DNA from: Myxococcales bacterium
Lineage (GTDB): Bacteria; Myxococcota_A; Polyangia; Polyangiales; Ga0077539
Length of the DNA: 64,000 nt
Direction: 5' to 3'
Assembly (NCBI GenBank): GCA_016793325.1
Contig: JAEUKI010000062.1
Coordinates: 372,001-436,000, forward strand
The notes under the pieces are model-generated. The model saw only the letters and a program-made list of their open reading frames with translations. It ran no database searches and had not been told where the DNA came from. A program made the position numbers and the translations under genes. Positions 1-8,809 of the stretch are shown one piece after another. How positions within the stretch are numbered: the stretch's first letter is position 1; every line of letters starts with the position of its first letter.

Positions 1-342
1 AAGCGCCTCGGCGGCGGAATGCGTCAGTCCGGCATCCTCGCGGCGGCGGGGCTCTACGCGCTCGACCACCACCTCGATCGACTCGCGGACGATCACCGCA
101 ACGCGCGTCGCTTGTACGAAGCGTTGGCGCCGCACGGAGCGCTCGTGCCCGACAGCAACATCGTGATGGTGGACCTCGCGAACGGCGCGAGCGCCGAGCA
201 ATTCTGCGCGCGCGCCAAGGCCGAAGGCGTGCTCGCGAGCGCGTTCGGCCCGAGTCGTGTGCGGCTCGTCACGCACCTCGACGTGACGAGCGCCGACGTC
301 GAGCGCGCGATCGCGGTGCTCACCAAGCTCGCCGCGAGCTAA
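1..342 (+). CDS. ltaE: Low-specificity L-threonine aldolase, C-terminal part (5' cut by window)
   Basis: These are the last 113 residues of a PLP-dependent fold-type I aldolase that cleaves L-threonine or allo-threonine to glycine and acetaldehyde in the cytoplasm. The frame is open from base 1 and begins KRLGGGMRQSG, the segment that follows the PLP-lysine region in threonine aldolases. The small C-terminal domain follows, with NIVMVD and RLVTHLDV matching the family's end. The catalytic lysine lies outside the window. The stop is 15 bases before the next gene, a likely co-transcribed lipoprotein gene. The family call is firm for this segment. Substrate preference cannot be judged. Confidence 0.88.
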   Translation, partial: KRLGGGMRQSGILAAAGLYALDHHLDRLADDHRNARRLYEALAPHGALVPDSNIVMVDLANGASAEQFCARAKAEGVLASAFGPSRVRLVTHLDVTSADVERAIAVLTKLAAS

Positions 343-357
343 CACTCGGTCTCTGCC

Positions 358-1536
358 GTGTTGCTCGGGCACCGAACCCTCACCTTCGCGCTCGTGTGCG
401 CGCTCGCTTCGGCGTGCGCGTACCAGCGGCCGTACGCGTTTCGCGAGGCTTTTTCCTCGGCGCAGCGCGCGCAGAGGCTCGGTCGGTCGCTCGAGGCCGC
501 GCACGCGTTCGACCGCGCTGCGGCGACCACAGCGCGTCCGCTCGATCGCGACGAGGCGATCTACCGCGCAGGGCAGGCGTACCGCCGCGCAGGAGACGTC
601 GAGACGGCGCTCGCGCGGTTCGAGTGGCTCGCGACGCACGGCGACGACGCGGCGCGAAGGACGCGCGGCGAGCTCGAGGCCGTTCGCATCTATTTCGATC
701 GAGGCCAGTGGGACCGCGCCGAACAAGTGGCCATCGAAGTCGCCGCGAGGCAGCCCGCGATGGGCGCGGGGCGGCGGGCGATCGAGCTCGCGCTCATCGA
801 GGCAGACACGCGCGACGCGACGTACGCAGCCACCGAGCGATTCGCCGCCCGGGCGTGGGCGCGGCTCTCGAACACCGAGCTCGCGGCGACGCTCGACGTC
901 GAGCTCGCGCGCAGACGGCGACGCGCGGGGCGACACCGCGACGCGATCACGCTGTACGAACGCGCGTTGACCTGGAGATATCCACACAATCCACGCTGGG
1001 ACGACGCTTCGCTCGAGCTCGCGCGGATCCACGAAGAGGCCGGGCGCTTCGCCGAAGCGCTCGCGGTGATCGACCGCGCGCTGTCGATGCGCGAGCAGCT
1101 CGTGTTGATCCCGGGGTCCGCGGTGAGGCCGAAGTTTCCCGAGCTCGCGCTCGAGCGCGCGAAGGTGCTCGAAGCGATGGGCGAGCTCGGTCGCGCGGCG
1201 GACGCGTACCGCGCGTTGTACGTGGACTTTCGCGACTCGACGCTGCGGGACGACGCGCTCGAGAACGAGTCGAGGGTGCGTCGCGCGATGGGCGACGCGG
1301 CGCGATCGTGCGCGGTCGACGCGCAGCTCGCGAGGGAATTTCCCTGCACGCGACGCGGTCGCGCGGCGCTCGAACGCGCGAGGGCGTGCCGCGCGATCTC
1401 CGCGAGCGACGACGTTCGGTGCCTCGAGCAGCGCGCCCGTCGAAGCGCGAACGACGCGGATTCTGCCGCGGATCCATCGGACTTGAGCGACGAGGCGCCA
1501 GCGTCGCCCTCGGCGACGAGCGACGAACGGCGCTGA
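358..1536 (+). CDS. TPR-repeat lipoprotein
   Basis: This 392-residue protein starts with GTG and a short signal sequence ending in the lipobox LASAC, so it should be lipidated and periplasm-facing. The rest is rich in Ala, Arg and Glu and is built from helical pairs typical of tetratricopeptide repeats, for example AIYRAGQAYRRAGDVETALA and EGRFAEALAVIDRA-like segments, suggesting a protein-binding scaffold. The last 40 residues are low-complexity Ser/Ala/Asp. It sits 15 bases after the aldolase gene. TPR lipoproteins in this phylum often act in envelope assembly or motility, but nothing here fixes a partner. An ATG start further in would lose the signal peptide. Confidence 0.72.
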   Translation: MLLGHRTLTFALVCALASACAYQRPYAFREAFSSAQRAQRLGRSLEAAHAFDRAAATTARPLDRDEAIYRAGQAYRRAGDVETALARFEWLATHGDDAARRTRGELEAVRIYFDRGQWDRAEQVAIEVAARQPAMGAGRRAIELALIEADTRDATYAATERFAARAWARLSNTELAATLDVELARRRRRAGRHRDAITLYERALTWRYPHNPRWDDASLELARIHEEAGRFAEALAVIDRALSMREQLVLIPGSAVRPKFPELALERAKVLEAMGELGRAADAYRALYVDFRDSTLRDDALENESRVRRAMGDAARSCAVDAQLAREFPCTRRGRAALERARACRAISASDDVRCLEQRARRSANDADSAADPSDLSDEAPASPSATSDERR

Positions 1537-1689
1537 GGCGCGCGCGGGGGGCGTCAGCGAACCCGCGTAGGTCCGCCGAAATCGCGCGCAATTCGAGCCC
1601 CCGAATCGAGAGAGACAGCGGCGCTCGTCCATCGACCGCGATCGCGTGAGCGCGAACGGGCGACGAGCGTCGCGCTGCGACAGCGAGGA

Positions 1690-2091
1690 CTACTCGTCTT
1701 CGGCGTCTTCTTCTTCGAGCTCTTCTTCTTCGTCCTCGTCGTCGCCGCCGCCGAGGTCGAGGTCGTCATCGTCGTCGACAGCGCCTGGCTCTTCTTCCTC
1801 GTCCGCGTCGTCCTCGACGCCCTCGAACTTCAGCTCGATGCCGACGTCCGCGAGGTGCGACTCGAGCAAGTCGAGCAGCTCGTCCACTTCTTCGCCGCCC
1901 CACTCGTCGAGCGCGTCGCCGAGGAAATCGTAGAAGTCAGTGTCGATCCGGCGCTCGATCTCTTCGACTTGCTCGTCGCTGAACACGTCGAGGACATCCT
2001 CGCGCAACGTCTCGGTGTCACCCTCTTCGATCGCGTCCGCGGCGGATTGGCGGATCTGGCGAAGTGCGCGCTTGTCGAGAACGATCTCCAT
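1690..2091 (-). CDS. Small highly acidic protein of unknown function
   Basis: I do not recognise this 133-residue protein. The first 95 residues are predicted helical and Glu/Asp/Leu-rich (VDELLDLLESHLADVGIELKF). The last 40 are almost pure Asp/Glu with a few Gly (DDDDDLDLGG, EEEELEEEDAEDE), giving a very low calculated pI. The tail is encoded by a simple GAC/GAG-type tract visible on the + strand as tcttcttc and tcgtcgtc runs at about 1700-1790, so its length may vary between strains. It is convergent with the TPR gene and divergent from the FHA gene at 2417. No signal peptide or membrane segment is visible. Confidence 0.7.
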   Translation of the reverse strand: MEIVLDKRALRQIRQSAADAIEEGDTETLREDVLDVFSDEQVEEIERRIDTDFYDFLGDALDEWGGEEVDELLDLLESHLADVGIELKFEGVEDDADEEEEPGAVDDDDDLDLGGGDDEDEEEELEEEDAEDE

Positions 2092-2416
2092 CGGTCCAAT
2101 GGTCCTTCGTTGAGTGCCTATCGCTACCCGCCTCTGCGGTCCGCGCAGTGTCGGTCGCTCGTCGTGCTTGGAGCATCACCGCGTCGAGTCGTTGCACTCT
2201 TCGTCGATGATCCCAGCGCTCACGCGCGACAGGCGGCCCGGCGAATAGCTTGCTCGTACGGGGTTGTCAACGAACGCATCGCGCTCTTTGGTTTTCGTCG
2301 TTGGTCGGCCGTTCTGTCGTGCTCTGCCAAGCGCTTTGCTCCGCGGGAATCGAACCGCATCGCGTCACGCTCGCTCCTTGACCCGCATGCCCTGCTGGTA
2401 GTGGAATCTCGCGGCA
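2092..2416. other. Divergent intergenic region, 325 bp
   Basis: This gap separates the acidic-protein gene (leftward) from the FHA signalling block (rightward), so promoters for both probably lie here. I saw no convincing -35/-10 pair, hairpin or RNA gene. A T-arm-like string, GGTTCGATTCCCGC on the minus strand at 2343-2356, is the only recognisable motif; it does not fold into a complete tRNA. Confidence 0.5.
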
Positions 2417-3820
2417 ATGAATTGCAGCAACTGCGGTCGCCAGAACCCGCCGTCGGCGTTGTTCTGCCTCGACTGCGGCCAGAAGCTGCGGGACATCGGC
2501 GCGCCTCCACCCGCGCAACCCGCTGCTGCTCCTGCGTCCGCGCCGGCCCAAGCTCCTTTTGCTCCGCCACCTGCGGCTGCGCCTGCTGTGGCGGCCGCCG
2601 TGCAGCCTGCGCCACCAGCGGTCTCTGCGCCTGTCGCGTCGTCGGGCAACTTCGAGCGCTGCTCTCGTTGTGGGACCGACAATCCGCCCGGGATGCGCTT
2701 CTGCCGGATGTGCGGAAACGCGATGCAGGCCGCTGCTCCGGCGGCGCCAGCGCCGGTGATCGCGACGCCGCCTGCACAGACAAAGTGTCCGCGCTGCGCG
2801 TCGCTCGTCGAGCGCGGCGCGGCGTTCTGCGGCGTCTGCGGGATGTCCACGACGGACATGTTTCCCGCGGTGAGCGCGGCTGCGGTCGCCGCGGGTGCGC
2901 CTCCGCCGAGCGCGAGTCCTGCGCCGGCCGCGCCGCCTCCGCCCGCAGCGGCGCCTGCGCCTGCGCCGATGCCTCCGCCCGCGGCTGTCGTGCAACCCGC
3001 GCCCGTCGCTGCTGCGCCCGTGGTCGCGTCGCCTCCGCCCGCGGTCGCGACGCCCTTTGCGCCGTCGAGCATTCCAGTGATCGCGCCGCCTGCGCAGGGA
3101 CCAGCTCGAACGGATTCGTCGGCGTCGCCTGACGCGCCCGTCGCGCGCGTCGTCACGATCCTCAAGGACGGAAGCGAAGGACAGATCTACCGGATCACGG
3201 GCGCGGCCACGGACATCGGTCGAAGCGAGGGAAACATCCTCCTCGCGGACGATCCGTACCTCTCGCCGCGCCACGCGCGCATTTCGGTGCGCGACGGTCA
3301 GTACTACCTCCGCGACCTCGGCTCGGTGAACGGGATCTTCTACAAGGTCCGCGAGCCCATGGCGTTGACGAGCGGCGACATCGTGTTGCTCGGTCAACAA
3401 GTGCTGCGCGTCGAGATCTTGTCCGAGCACGAGACCTCGTTCGGCCCGGTCTCGCACTACGGCGTGATGCTGTTCGGAACGCCCGAGCAACCGCGGATCG
3501 CGCGCCTCGTGCAGCTGACGACCGAGGGCATTCCGCGGGACGTTTACCACTTGTTTCGTGAAGAGACCGTCGTCGGCCGGGAGTCGGGCGACCTCGTGTT
3601 TACCGACGACGCGTTTCTGTCGCGTCGGCACGCTACCTTCCGTGTAGATCGAGCGAACCGTCGCGTGATTCTCAGCGACCTCGGGAGCTCGAACGGCACG
3701 CTTGTGCAGTTTCGCGGGGAGCGCGAGCTGCAAAACGGCGATGTCTTTCGCCTGGGCCACCATCTCTTTCGCGTCGACCTTCCGGGTCGCGCGCGCGCCG
3801 GGGGAGCGGCGCCTCGATGA
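2417..3820 (+). CDS. Zinc-ribbon and double FHA domain protein
   Basis: This 467-residue cytoplasmic protein has three short zinc ribbons (Cys 3/6/17/20, 82/85/96/99 and 124/127/138/141) separated by Ala/Pro-rich linkers. A Pro/Ala stretch runs to about residue 240. Two forkhead-associated domains follow, at about 245-335 and 362-455. Both keep the phosphothreonine-binding residues: GRS, SPRH and SVNG in the first, GRE, SRRH and SSNGT in the second. FHA domains bind phosphothreonine peptides made by Hanks-type kinases, so this is probably an adaptor. It is the first gene of a block and overlaps the PP2C phosphatase gene by four bases (ATGA), implying coupled translation and a shared pathway. 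Confidence 0.88.
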   Translation: MNCSNCGRQNPPSALFCLDCGQKLRDIGAPPPAQPAAAPASAPAQAPFAPPPAAAPAVAAAVQPAPPAVSAPVASSGNFERCSRCGTDNPPGMRFCRMCGNAMQAAAPAAPAPVIATPPAQTKCPRCASLVERGAAFCGVCGMSTTDMFPAVSAAAVAAGAPPPSASPAPAAPPPPAAAPAPAPMPPPAAVVQPAPVAAAPVVASPPPAVATPFAPSSIPVIAPPAQGPARTDSSASPDAPVARVVTILKDGSEGQIYRITGAATDIGRSEGNILLADDPYLSPRHARISVRDGQYYLRDLGSVNGIFYKVREPMALTSGDIVLLGQQVLRVEILSEHETSFGPVSHYGVMLFGTPEQPRIARLVQLTTEGIPRDVYHLFREETVVGRESGDLVFTDDAFLSRRHATFRVDRANRRVILSDLGSSNGTLVQFRGERELQNGDVFRLGHHLFRVDLPGRARAGGAAPR

Positions 3821-5265
3821 CCGACGCTGCAGACAACAACGCGGCACCCCCCGAGACCGACAGCGCGAAGCCTGCGGTCGCGACGGACGCCAATGCGGTC
3901 ACGCCCGACGGTGGCGCGCCTGCGGCGCCAACGGCGACACCCTCTGCGACGCCGGCTGCTGCGACTGCTGCCAGCGCCGACGGAGCTCCGAAGACCGAGG
4001 TCGCGCCGAACAGCGCGGACACGATCATCGGCGGAACGCCCGTGCCCACCACACTTCCTGCTCCCGATGCCAACGATGGTCCTGTCGTTCAGATCGACGC
4101 TGCCGAGCCTCCGCCGACCTCCGCGCCCACGGCGGCGGGGCTCGAAGTTCGCGTGTTCGGTCGCACCGACGTCGGGATGATCCGCGAGCACAACGAAGAC
4201 AACTTTCTCATCTCGGACCTCTCGCAGAATCTCCGGAGCGTGAAGCCCGAGATCCGCAAGCACCTCGTCGGAGACGCCGGCTCGCTCTTCGCCGTGTGCG
4301 ACGGAATGGGCGGCGCGGCCGCGGGCGAAGTCGCGAGCCAGATGGCCGTCGACACGATCTACGAGCTTCTGCAGAGCGGCAGCCCCGCGTCGAGCAAGGA
4401 TCATTTCGCGCGGCAAATTTCCGAGGCGATCGGCGAGGCAGGCGCGAGGATCTACCTCGCGGCGAAGACCAACCGAGCGCAGCGCGGGATGGGCACGACC
4501 TCCACCGTGGTGGGCGTGTACGACAAGACCCTGTTCATGGGTCAGGTCGGTGACTCGCGCGCGTATCTCGTGCGCGGTGGAAAGATCAAGCAGCTCACCA
4601 AGGACCAGTCGCTCGTCGCGAAGCTCATCGAGGCCGGCCAGCTCACAGAAGAAGAGGCCGAGAACTACGAGCACGGACACATTATTTTGCAGGCGCTCGG
4701 GACGTCGGACTCGGTCGCTGTCGACCTGTCGTTTCTCGATCTGCGTCGCGGCGACGCGGTGCTCCTGTGCAGCGACGGGTTGAGCGGCCTCGTGACGAGC
4801 GCGCAGATGCTCGAGGTGCTCATGACGTCCGACGAGCCGATGGACTGCTGCAAGCGGCTCACGGACCTCGCGAACGCCGCGGGCGGACACGACAACGTGA
4901 CGGTGATCGTCGCGCGATTCGACGGGGATATTCCCGCGCCAGGACCGGGTGACGAGTTCTTCGGCTACCAGCCGTGGATCCTCTCGGAAGAGCCGCACGG
5001 CGACGCGAACCCGAAGGTCCCGTCGAAGATCAAGGGCGCCGACGCGCCTCCGCCCGGCAAGGACGTGAAGAACGCGGTCTCGATTCGTCCGCCCGCCGCG
5101 GCAGCGCCGGACGCGGTCACCCCTTCGCGCACGCCGCGGCGGCCGAGCGCCGACGACGACGAGATCTCGCTGCCTGTGTCCAACGCCCCTCGGTACGCGC
5201 TCGTCGCGTTTTTGCTCGCGCTGGCGGTGGGGCTGCTGCTCGCCGCGCTCTACCTGATCAAGTAG
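3817..5265 (+). CDS. PP2C-family serine/threonine phosphatase with C-terminal membrane anchor
   Basis: This 482-residue metal-dependent protein phosphatase would reverse Ser/Thr phosphorylation. Residues 1-108 are a disordered Ala/Thr/Pro-rich leader. The catalytic domain spans about 110-375 with the family motifs TDVGMIREHNEDN, DGMGG (Asp162), GQVGDSRAYL, LCSDGLSG and GGHDN, so all metal-binding aspartates appear present. A Pro-rich linker leads to one membrane helix at about 459-481 (YALVAFLLALAVGLLLAAL), placing the enzyme on the inner face of the cytoplasmic membrane. It overlaps the FHA gene upstream. It probably dephosphorylates targets read by the neighbouring FHA proteins. No kinase gene lies nearby. 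Confidence 0.93.
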   Translation: MTDAADNNAAPPETDSAKPAVATDANAVTPDGGAPAAPTATPSATPAAATAASADGAPKTEVAPNSADTIIGGTPVPTTLPAPDANDGPVVQIDAAEPPPTSAPTAAGLEVRVFGRTDVGMIREHNEDNFLISDLSQNLRSVKPEIRKHLVGDAGSLFAVCDGMGGAAAGEVASQMAVDTIYELLQSGSPASSKDHFARQISEAIGEAGARIYLAAKTNRAQRGMGTTSTVVGVYDKTLFMGQVGDSRAYLVRGGKIKQLTKDQSLVAKLIEAGQLTEEEAENYEHGHIILQALGTSDSVAVDLSFLDLRRGDAVLLCSDGLSGLVTSAQMLEVLMTSDEPMDCCKRLTDLANAAGGHDNVTVIVARFDGDIPAPGPGDEFFGYQPWILSEEPHGDANPKVPSKIKGADAPPPGKDVKNAVSIRPPAAAAPDAVTPSRTPRRPSADDDEISLPVSNAPRYALVAFLLALAVGLLLAALYLIK

Positions 5266-5292
5266 CATCATCGACACTCGGGAAGACCTGCG

Positions 5293-6870
5293 ATGCTGCG
5301 ATTGTCACAGGAGTTCGGCGCGCACGCCGGCCGTCAGCTTTCGTTCAACCAAGATCGCGTTCGCCTCGGCAGGCAACCGACGAACGAAGTCGTGTTCGAC
5401 CCCAACGTCGACCTCGATTCGAGCGGCAATCACTGCGAGATTCGCCGCGAGAACGGCAGCTACGTCCTCGTCGACCTCGAGTCGCGCAACGGCACGTTCG
5501 TCAACGGGCAGCGGATCGCGAGGCACGTGCTGCGCTCCGGTGACCTGATCGAGTGCGGTCGCGGCGGCCCTCGGCTGCGTGTTGAAATCATGGGCGCGGC
5601 GCCCGCGCAGGGCCCGTTCGCGCAGCAGGCGCCGGTCAACCCGTTTGCTCCGCCCGCGGCCACGCCGCAGCCCGGTCCGTTCGGCGCGCCAGTACAGCAG
5701 CAGCCGGGCCCGTTTGGTGCGCCGCAGCCACCGCCGCCGCAAGCGATGCCGATGCCGATGGGCGCGCCTCCGCCGTCGCACACGCCGTTTCCGCCGCAGC
5801 AACCGCAGCACGTTCCGCCGCAACAAACGCAGGGTCCGTACGGGCAGCCACAGCCGCCGCCGAACAGCGTGGGCGGCGCGGTCGCGGCGCAGCTTCCGGC
5901 GGGCGCGAAGGTCGGCAAAGCGACGGTCGCGTTGATGATCGACCAAGCACTGCTCCAATCCGAGAAGCGCCGCGAGACATCGACGGGAACCAAGATCGCC
6001 ATCGCCTTCGCGGTCGTCGCCGTCCTCGGGATCGTCGGCGGTGGGATCGCTGTCGTCGCCACGCGCGACTCGACGAGCGACAGCAACAACCAAGGGAACA
6101 ACGGCAACGCCAACAACAGCGGCGGGGGCGAGCAGATCACCTCGCAGTACGAAGGCGCGATCTATCTCCTCGCCGCGCAGGTCCCCAATACGCCGAATCC
6201 CCGGGGATTTTGCACGGGATTCGCGGTGACCGCCGACTTGATCGCGACCAACGCGCACTGCATCGACGCGGGGCGCCAGTTTCTTCAGCGAGGCTCGACG
6301 CTCATCGCGATGCGCAGCTCGGGTCGCGGGCATCGCGTCGTGATCACGCCGGTGTACCGCGACGTGCGCTTTCGCGACGCGGCACACGGAATCGAGGGGT
6401 CGGGCTTCGACGTCGGGCTCGTGCGCGCCGCGCAGCCGCTGCCCACGCAGGTCCGCGTCGCGAGCGACAGCGAGCTGCTCGCCCTGCGCGCGGGCGGACA
6501 GCTCTTCGTGTACGGCTTTCCTGGGCTCACGATGAACGAGACGTCGCCCGTGGCGACGATCACCCAGGGCGTGCTCAATCGAACGACAGATTTCTTCGAG
6601 CGCGCGGCGGAGCCCCCGCAGGCGCAAAAGATTCAGCACAGCGCGCAAACGACCTCGGGCTCGTCGGGATCGCCCATTTTTCTCGCGTCTGGCGCGGTGA
6701 TCGGCGTCAACGCCGGCAGCCTCTCGGACGAAGAGCGGCAGCGAATCCTCGACCCCCGCACGGGCCAGACCGTGCAGGTCGAGGTCAATCGAAGCTCGAA
6801 TTTCAAGTACGGAATGCGCGCCGACATCATCCGAGCCGCCGTCGCGCAGGTGGGTGGAGTGCTTCCGTGA
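5293..6870 (+). CDS. Membrane-anchored FHA-domain trypsin-like serine protease
   Basis: The 525-residue protein has an N-terminal cytoplasmic FHA domain (8-99, with SRNGTFVNG) and a Gln/Pro-rich linker (101-200). One membrane helix lies at about 234-256, then an Asn/Gly spacer, then an extracytoplasmic chymotrypsin-fold protease. The catalytic triad is intact: His322 in ATNAHC, Asp373 in FDVGLV and Ser458 in SGSSGSP. The layout suggests a protease whose activity or location is controlled by phosphothreonine binding inside the cell. It lies 27 bases after the PP2C gene, so it is likely in the same transcript. FHA and S1 protease domains are each common, but this fusion across a membrane is unusual. 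Confidence 0.9.
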   Translation: MLRLSQEFGAHAGRQLSFNQDRVRLGRQPTNEVVFDPNVDLDSSGNHCEIRRENGSYVLVDLESRNGTFVNGQRIARHVLRSGDLIECGRGGPRLRVEIMGAAPAQGPFAQQAPVNPFAPPAATPQPGPFGAPVQQQPGPFGAPQPPPPQAMPMPMGAPPPSHTPFPPQQPQHVPPQQTQGPYGQPQPPPNSVGGAVAAQLPAGAKVGKATVALMIDQALLQSEKRRETSTGTKIAIAFAVVAVLGIVGGGIAVVATRDSTSDSNNQGNNGNANNSGGGEQITSQYEGAIYLLAAQVPNTPNPRGFCTGFAVTADLIATNAHCIDAGRQFLQRGSTLIAMRSSGRGHRVVITPVYRDVRFRDAAHGIEGSGFDVGLVRAAQPLPTQVRVASDSELLALRAGGQLFVYGFPGLTMNETSPVATITQGVLNRTTDFFERAAEPPQAQKIQHSAQTTSGSSGSPIFLASGAVIGVNAGSLSDEERQRILDPRTGQTVQVEVNRSSNFKYGMRADIIRAAVAQVGGVLP

Positions 6871-6979
6871 TCTTCGATGACCCCACGCTCCGGCGTGTTC
6901 GATTCGGGCGAGATTTTGTAGAGTCGCTCGGGCCTGCTGACGACCGCGTGGTGCGCCGTTGCTCAGCGTGGAGGCATCG

Positions 6980-8797
6980 ATGGCCAGGCTTCTGATCGTG
7001 ACGCCCGAGGGACAGCAAGAGCGCGAGCTCGTGGCCGTCAACAGCGTCGGGAGACACCCGAACAATACCGTGCAGCTCCTCGACCGCATCGTGTCGAAGG
7101 AGCACTGCATCATCGAAGTGCGCGCGGGCCGCTACGTGCTCCGCGACCTCGGCAGCCTCAACGGGACGTACATCAACGGGCAGCGCGTCGCCGGCGAGCA
7201 GTGGCTCAACGACGGCGACGAGGTCGCGCTCGGCAACACGCGCATGGTGTTTCGCGAGTCCAACGGCGCGGCGCCGGTCGCGCAGCCGCCGTTCGGGCAA
7301 GGGACCGCGCCGTTCAACCCCAACTATCCGGCGCCCAATCAGCAGCCGGTCGCGCCTCCCGTCGCGCCGCAAGCGCCGATCGCCGCGCAAGCGCCTTCTG
7401 TTCCTTGGGCGAACAGCGCGCCTCCCGTCGCGCCGCAGCCTCCCGTGGCGCCCGTCGCGCCCGTCGTGAATCCGCCCGCTGCGCCGAACAAGCCCGCGGG
7501 CATGACGATGATCGGCGCGGTCGCGCAGGCGAAGGTCACGATCACCTCGAGCATGCTCGAGTCGCACGTGCGCTCGAAGATCGCGGCGGCCGCGCAGCAG
7601 TTCTTGCCCGAGAAGAGCATCGTCGACGTCGAGGCGCTCCGTCGCGACTACGAGAAGCTCCGCATCGCGTACGAGCTTCAGCGCGCGATCGGCGCCGAGC
7701 TCGACCTCGACAAGCTCCTCGAGAAGATCCTCGAGCGCGCGTTCGACCTGCTCGCGGCCGATCGCGCGGCCATCTTGCTCTACGACGAGAGCAAGACGCT
7801 CAGCCCTCGCGCGATTCGCACGCGAAAGGGCGTCGACGAGCCGTTCGTCGTCTCGACCACGATCCTCCACCAGGTCGAGAAGGAGCGCGTCGCGACGCTC
7901 TCGTCCGACGCGATGCTCGACCCGCGATTTTCACAGGCGCACTCGATCATCATGCAGGGCATCCGCAGCTCGATGGCGGTGCCGCTGCTGTTCAAGGGCG
8001 AGCTGCAAGGCGTGCTCGTCGTCGACTCGCAGATCAGCACCAACGCGTTCGGCGAGAAGGACCTGCAGCTCGTCACGAACATCGCGAACCAAGCGGCGCT
8101 CGCCATCGCGAACGCGACGTTGGCGCGACAGATCCAGCGCGACGCCGTCGCGCGCGAGCGCTTCCAACGACTGTTGTCCCCGCAGGTGGCGCAGCTCGTC
8201 CTCGACGGAAAAGTCGAGGTCAAGCAAGGCGGCGTGAGCACCGAAGCGACGATGTTCTTCTCGGACATCCGAGGCTTCACGTCGATGTCCGAAGGCATGA
8301 ACGCCGAGGACATCGTCTCGATGCTCAACGACTACTTCGAGCGCATGGTCGAGATCATCTTCAAGTACGAGGGGACGCTCGACAAGTTCGTCGGCGACGA
8401 GATCATGGCGCTCTTCGGCGCGCCCGTGAGTCACCCGGACGACCCGATCCGCTGCGTGAAGGCGTCGCTCGTGATGATCGACGGGCTGCGCGAGTTCAAC
8501 ACCGAGCGCGCCGCGGCCGGCAAAATTGGCTTCGAAATTGGGATTGGCATCAACACGGGCAAGGTGGTCGCGGGCTACCTCGGCTCGAGCAAAGCAATGC
8601 AGTACACGGTGATCGGCGCGCCCGTGAACCTCGCTGCGCGGCTCTGCTCGCAGGCCAAGGGCATGCAGATCGTGATCTCCGAGCAGACTTGGTTGCGCGT
8701 GAAGGATCACTTCGAAGTGCGCGAGCTCGAGCCCGTGAAGCCCAAGGGCATCGCGCAGCCCGTGCGAATCTTCGAAGTGTTGCGAGAAAAGGCCTGA
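6980..8797 (+). CDS. FHA-GAF class III adenylate cyclase
   Basis: This 605-residue soluble cyclase should make cAMP from ATP. The order is an FHA domain (2-92, with GRH, SKEH and SLNGT), a Pro/Ala linker (95-185), a short helix, a GAF sensor domain (about 231-385) and a class III catalytic domain (about 420-600). Metal-binding Asp429 (FFSDIRGFT) and Asp473 (KFVGDEIMALFG) are present. Lys469 and Thr543 fit the adenine-selecting positions of bacterial adenylyl cyclases. I chose the ATG at 6980 because GGAGG lies five bases upstream; the open frame extends slightly further back. It closes the FHA/PP2C/protease block and links phospho-signalling to cAMP. Confidence 0.92.
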   Translation: MARLLIVTPEGQQERELVAVNSVGRHPNNTVQLLDRIVSKEHCIIEVRAGRYVLRDLGSLNGTYINGQRVAGEQWLNDGDEVALGNTRMVFRESNGAAPVAQPPFGQGTAPFNPNYPAPNQQPVAPPVAPQAPIAAQAPSVPWANSAPPVAPQPPVAPVAPVVNPPAAPNKPAGMTMIGAVAQAKVTITSSMLESHVRSKIAAAAQQFLPEKSIVDVEALRRDYEKLRIAYELQRAIGAELDLDKLLEKILERAFDLLAADRAAILLYDESKTLSPRAIRTRKGVDEPFVVSTTILHQVEKERVATLSSDAMLDPRFSQAHSIIMQGIRSSMAVPLLFKGELQGVLVVDSQISTNAFGEKDLQLVTNIANQAALAIANATLARQIQRDAVARERFQRLLSPQVAQLVLDGKVEVKQGGVSTEATMFFSDIRGFTSMSEGMNAEDIVSMLNDYFERMVEIIFKYEGTLDKFVGDEIMALFGAPVSHPDDPIRCVKASLVMIDGLREFNTERAAAGKIGFEIGIGINTGKVVAGYLGSSKAMQYTVIGAPVNLAARLCSQAKGMQIVISEQTWLRVKDHFEVRELEPVKPKGIAQPVRIFEVLREKA

Positions 8798-8809
8798 GAG
8801 AGCGACGTT

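Noticed and set aside
2336..2416. T-arm-like string GGTTCGATTCCCGC on the minus strand, with a possible tRNA around it
   Set aside because: No D-arm, anticodon arm or correct acceptor pairing could be built; the 5' half overlaps the FHA gene start.
2267..5277. Overlapping long minus-strand frames opposite the FHA and PP2C genes
   Set aside because: Arg/Ala-rich shadow translations without domains.
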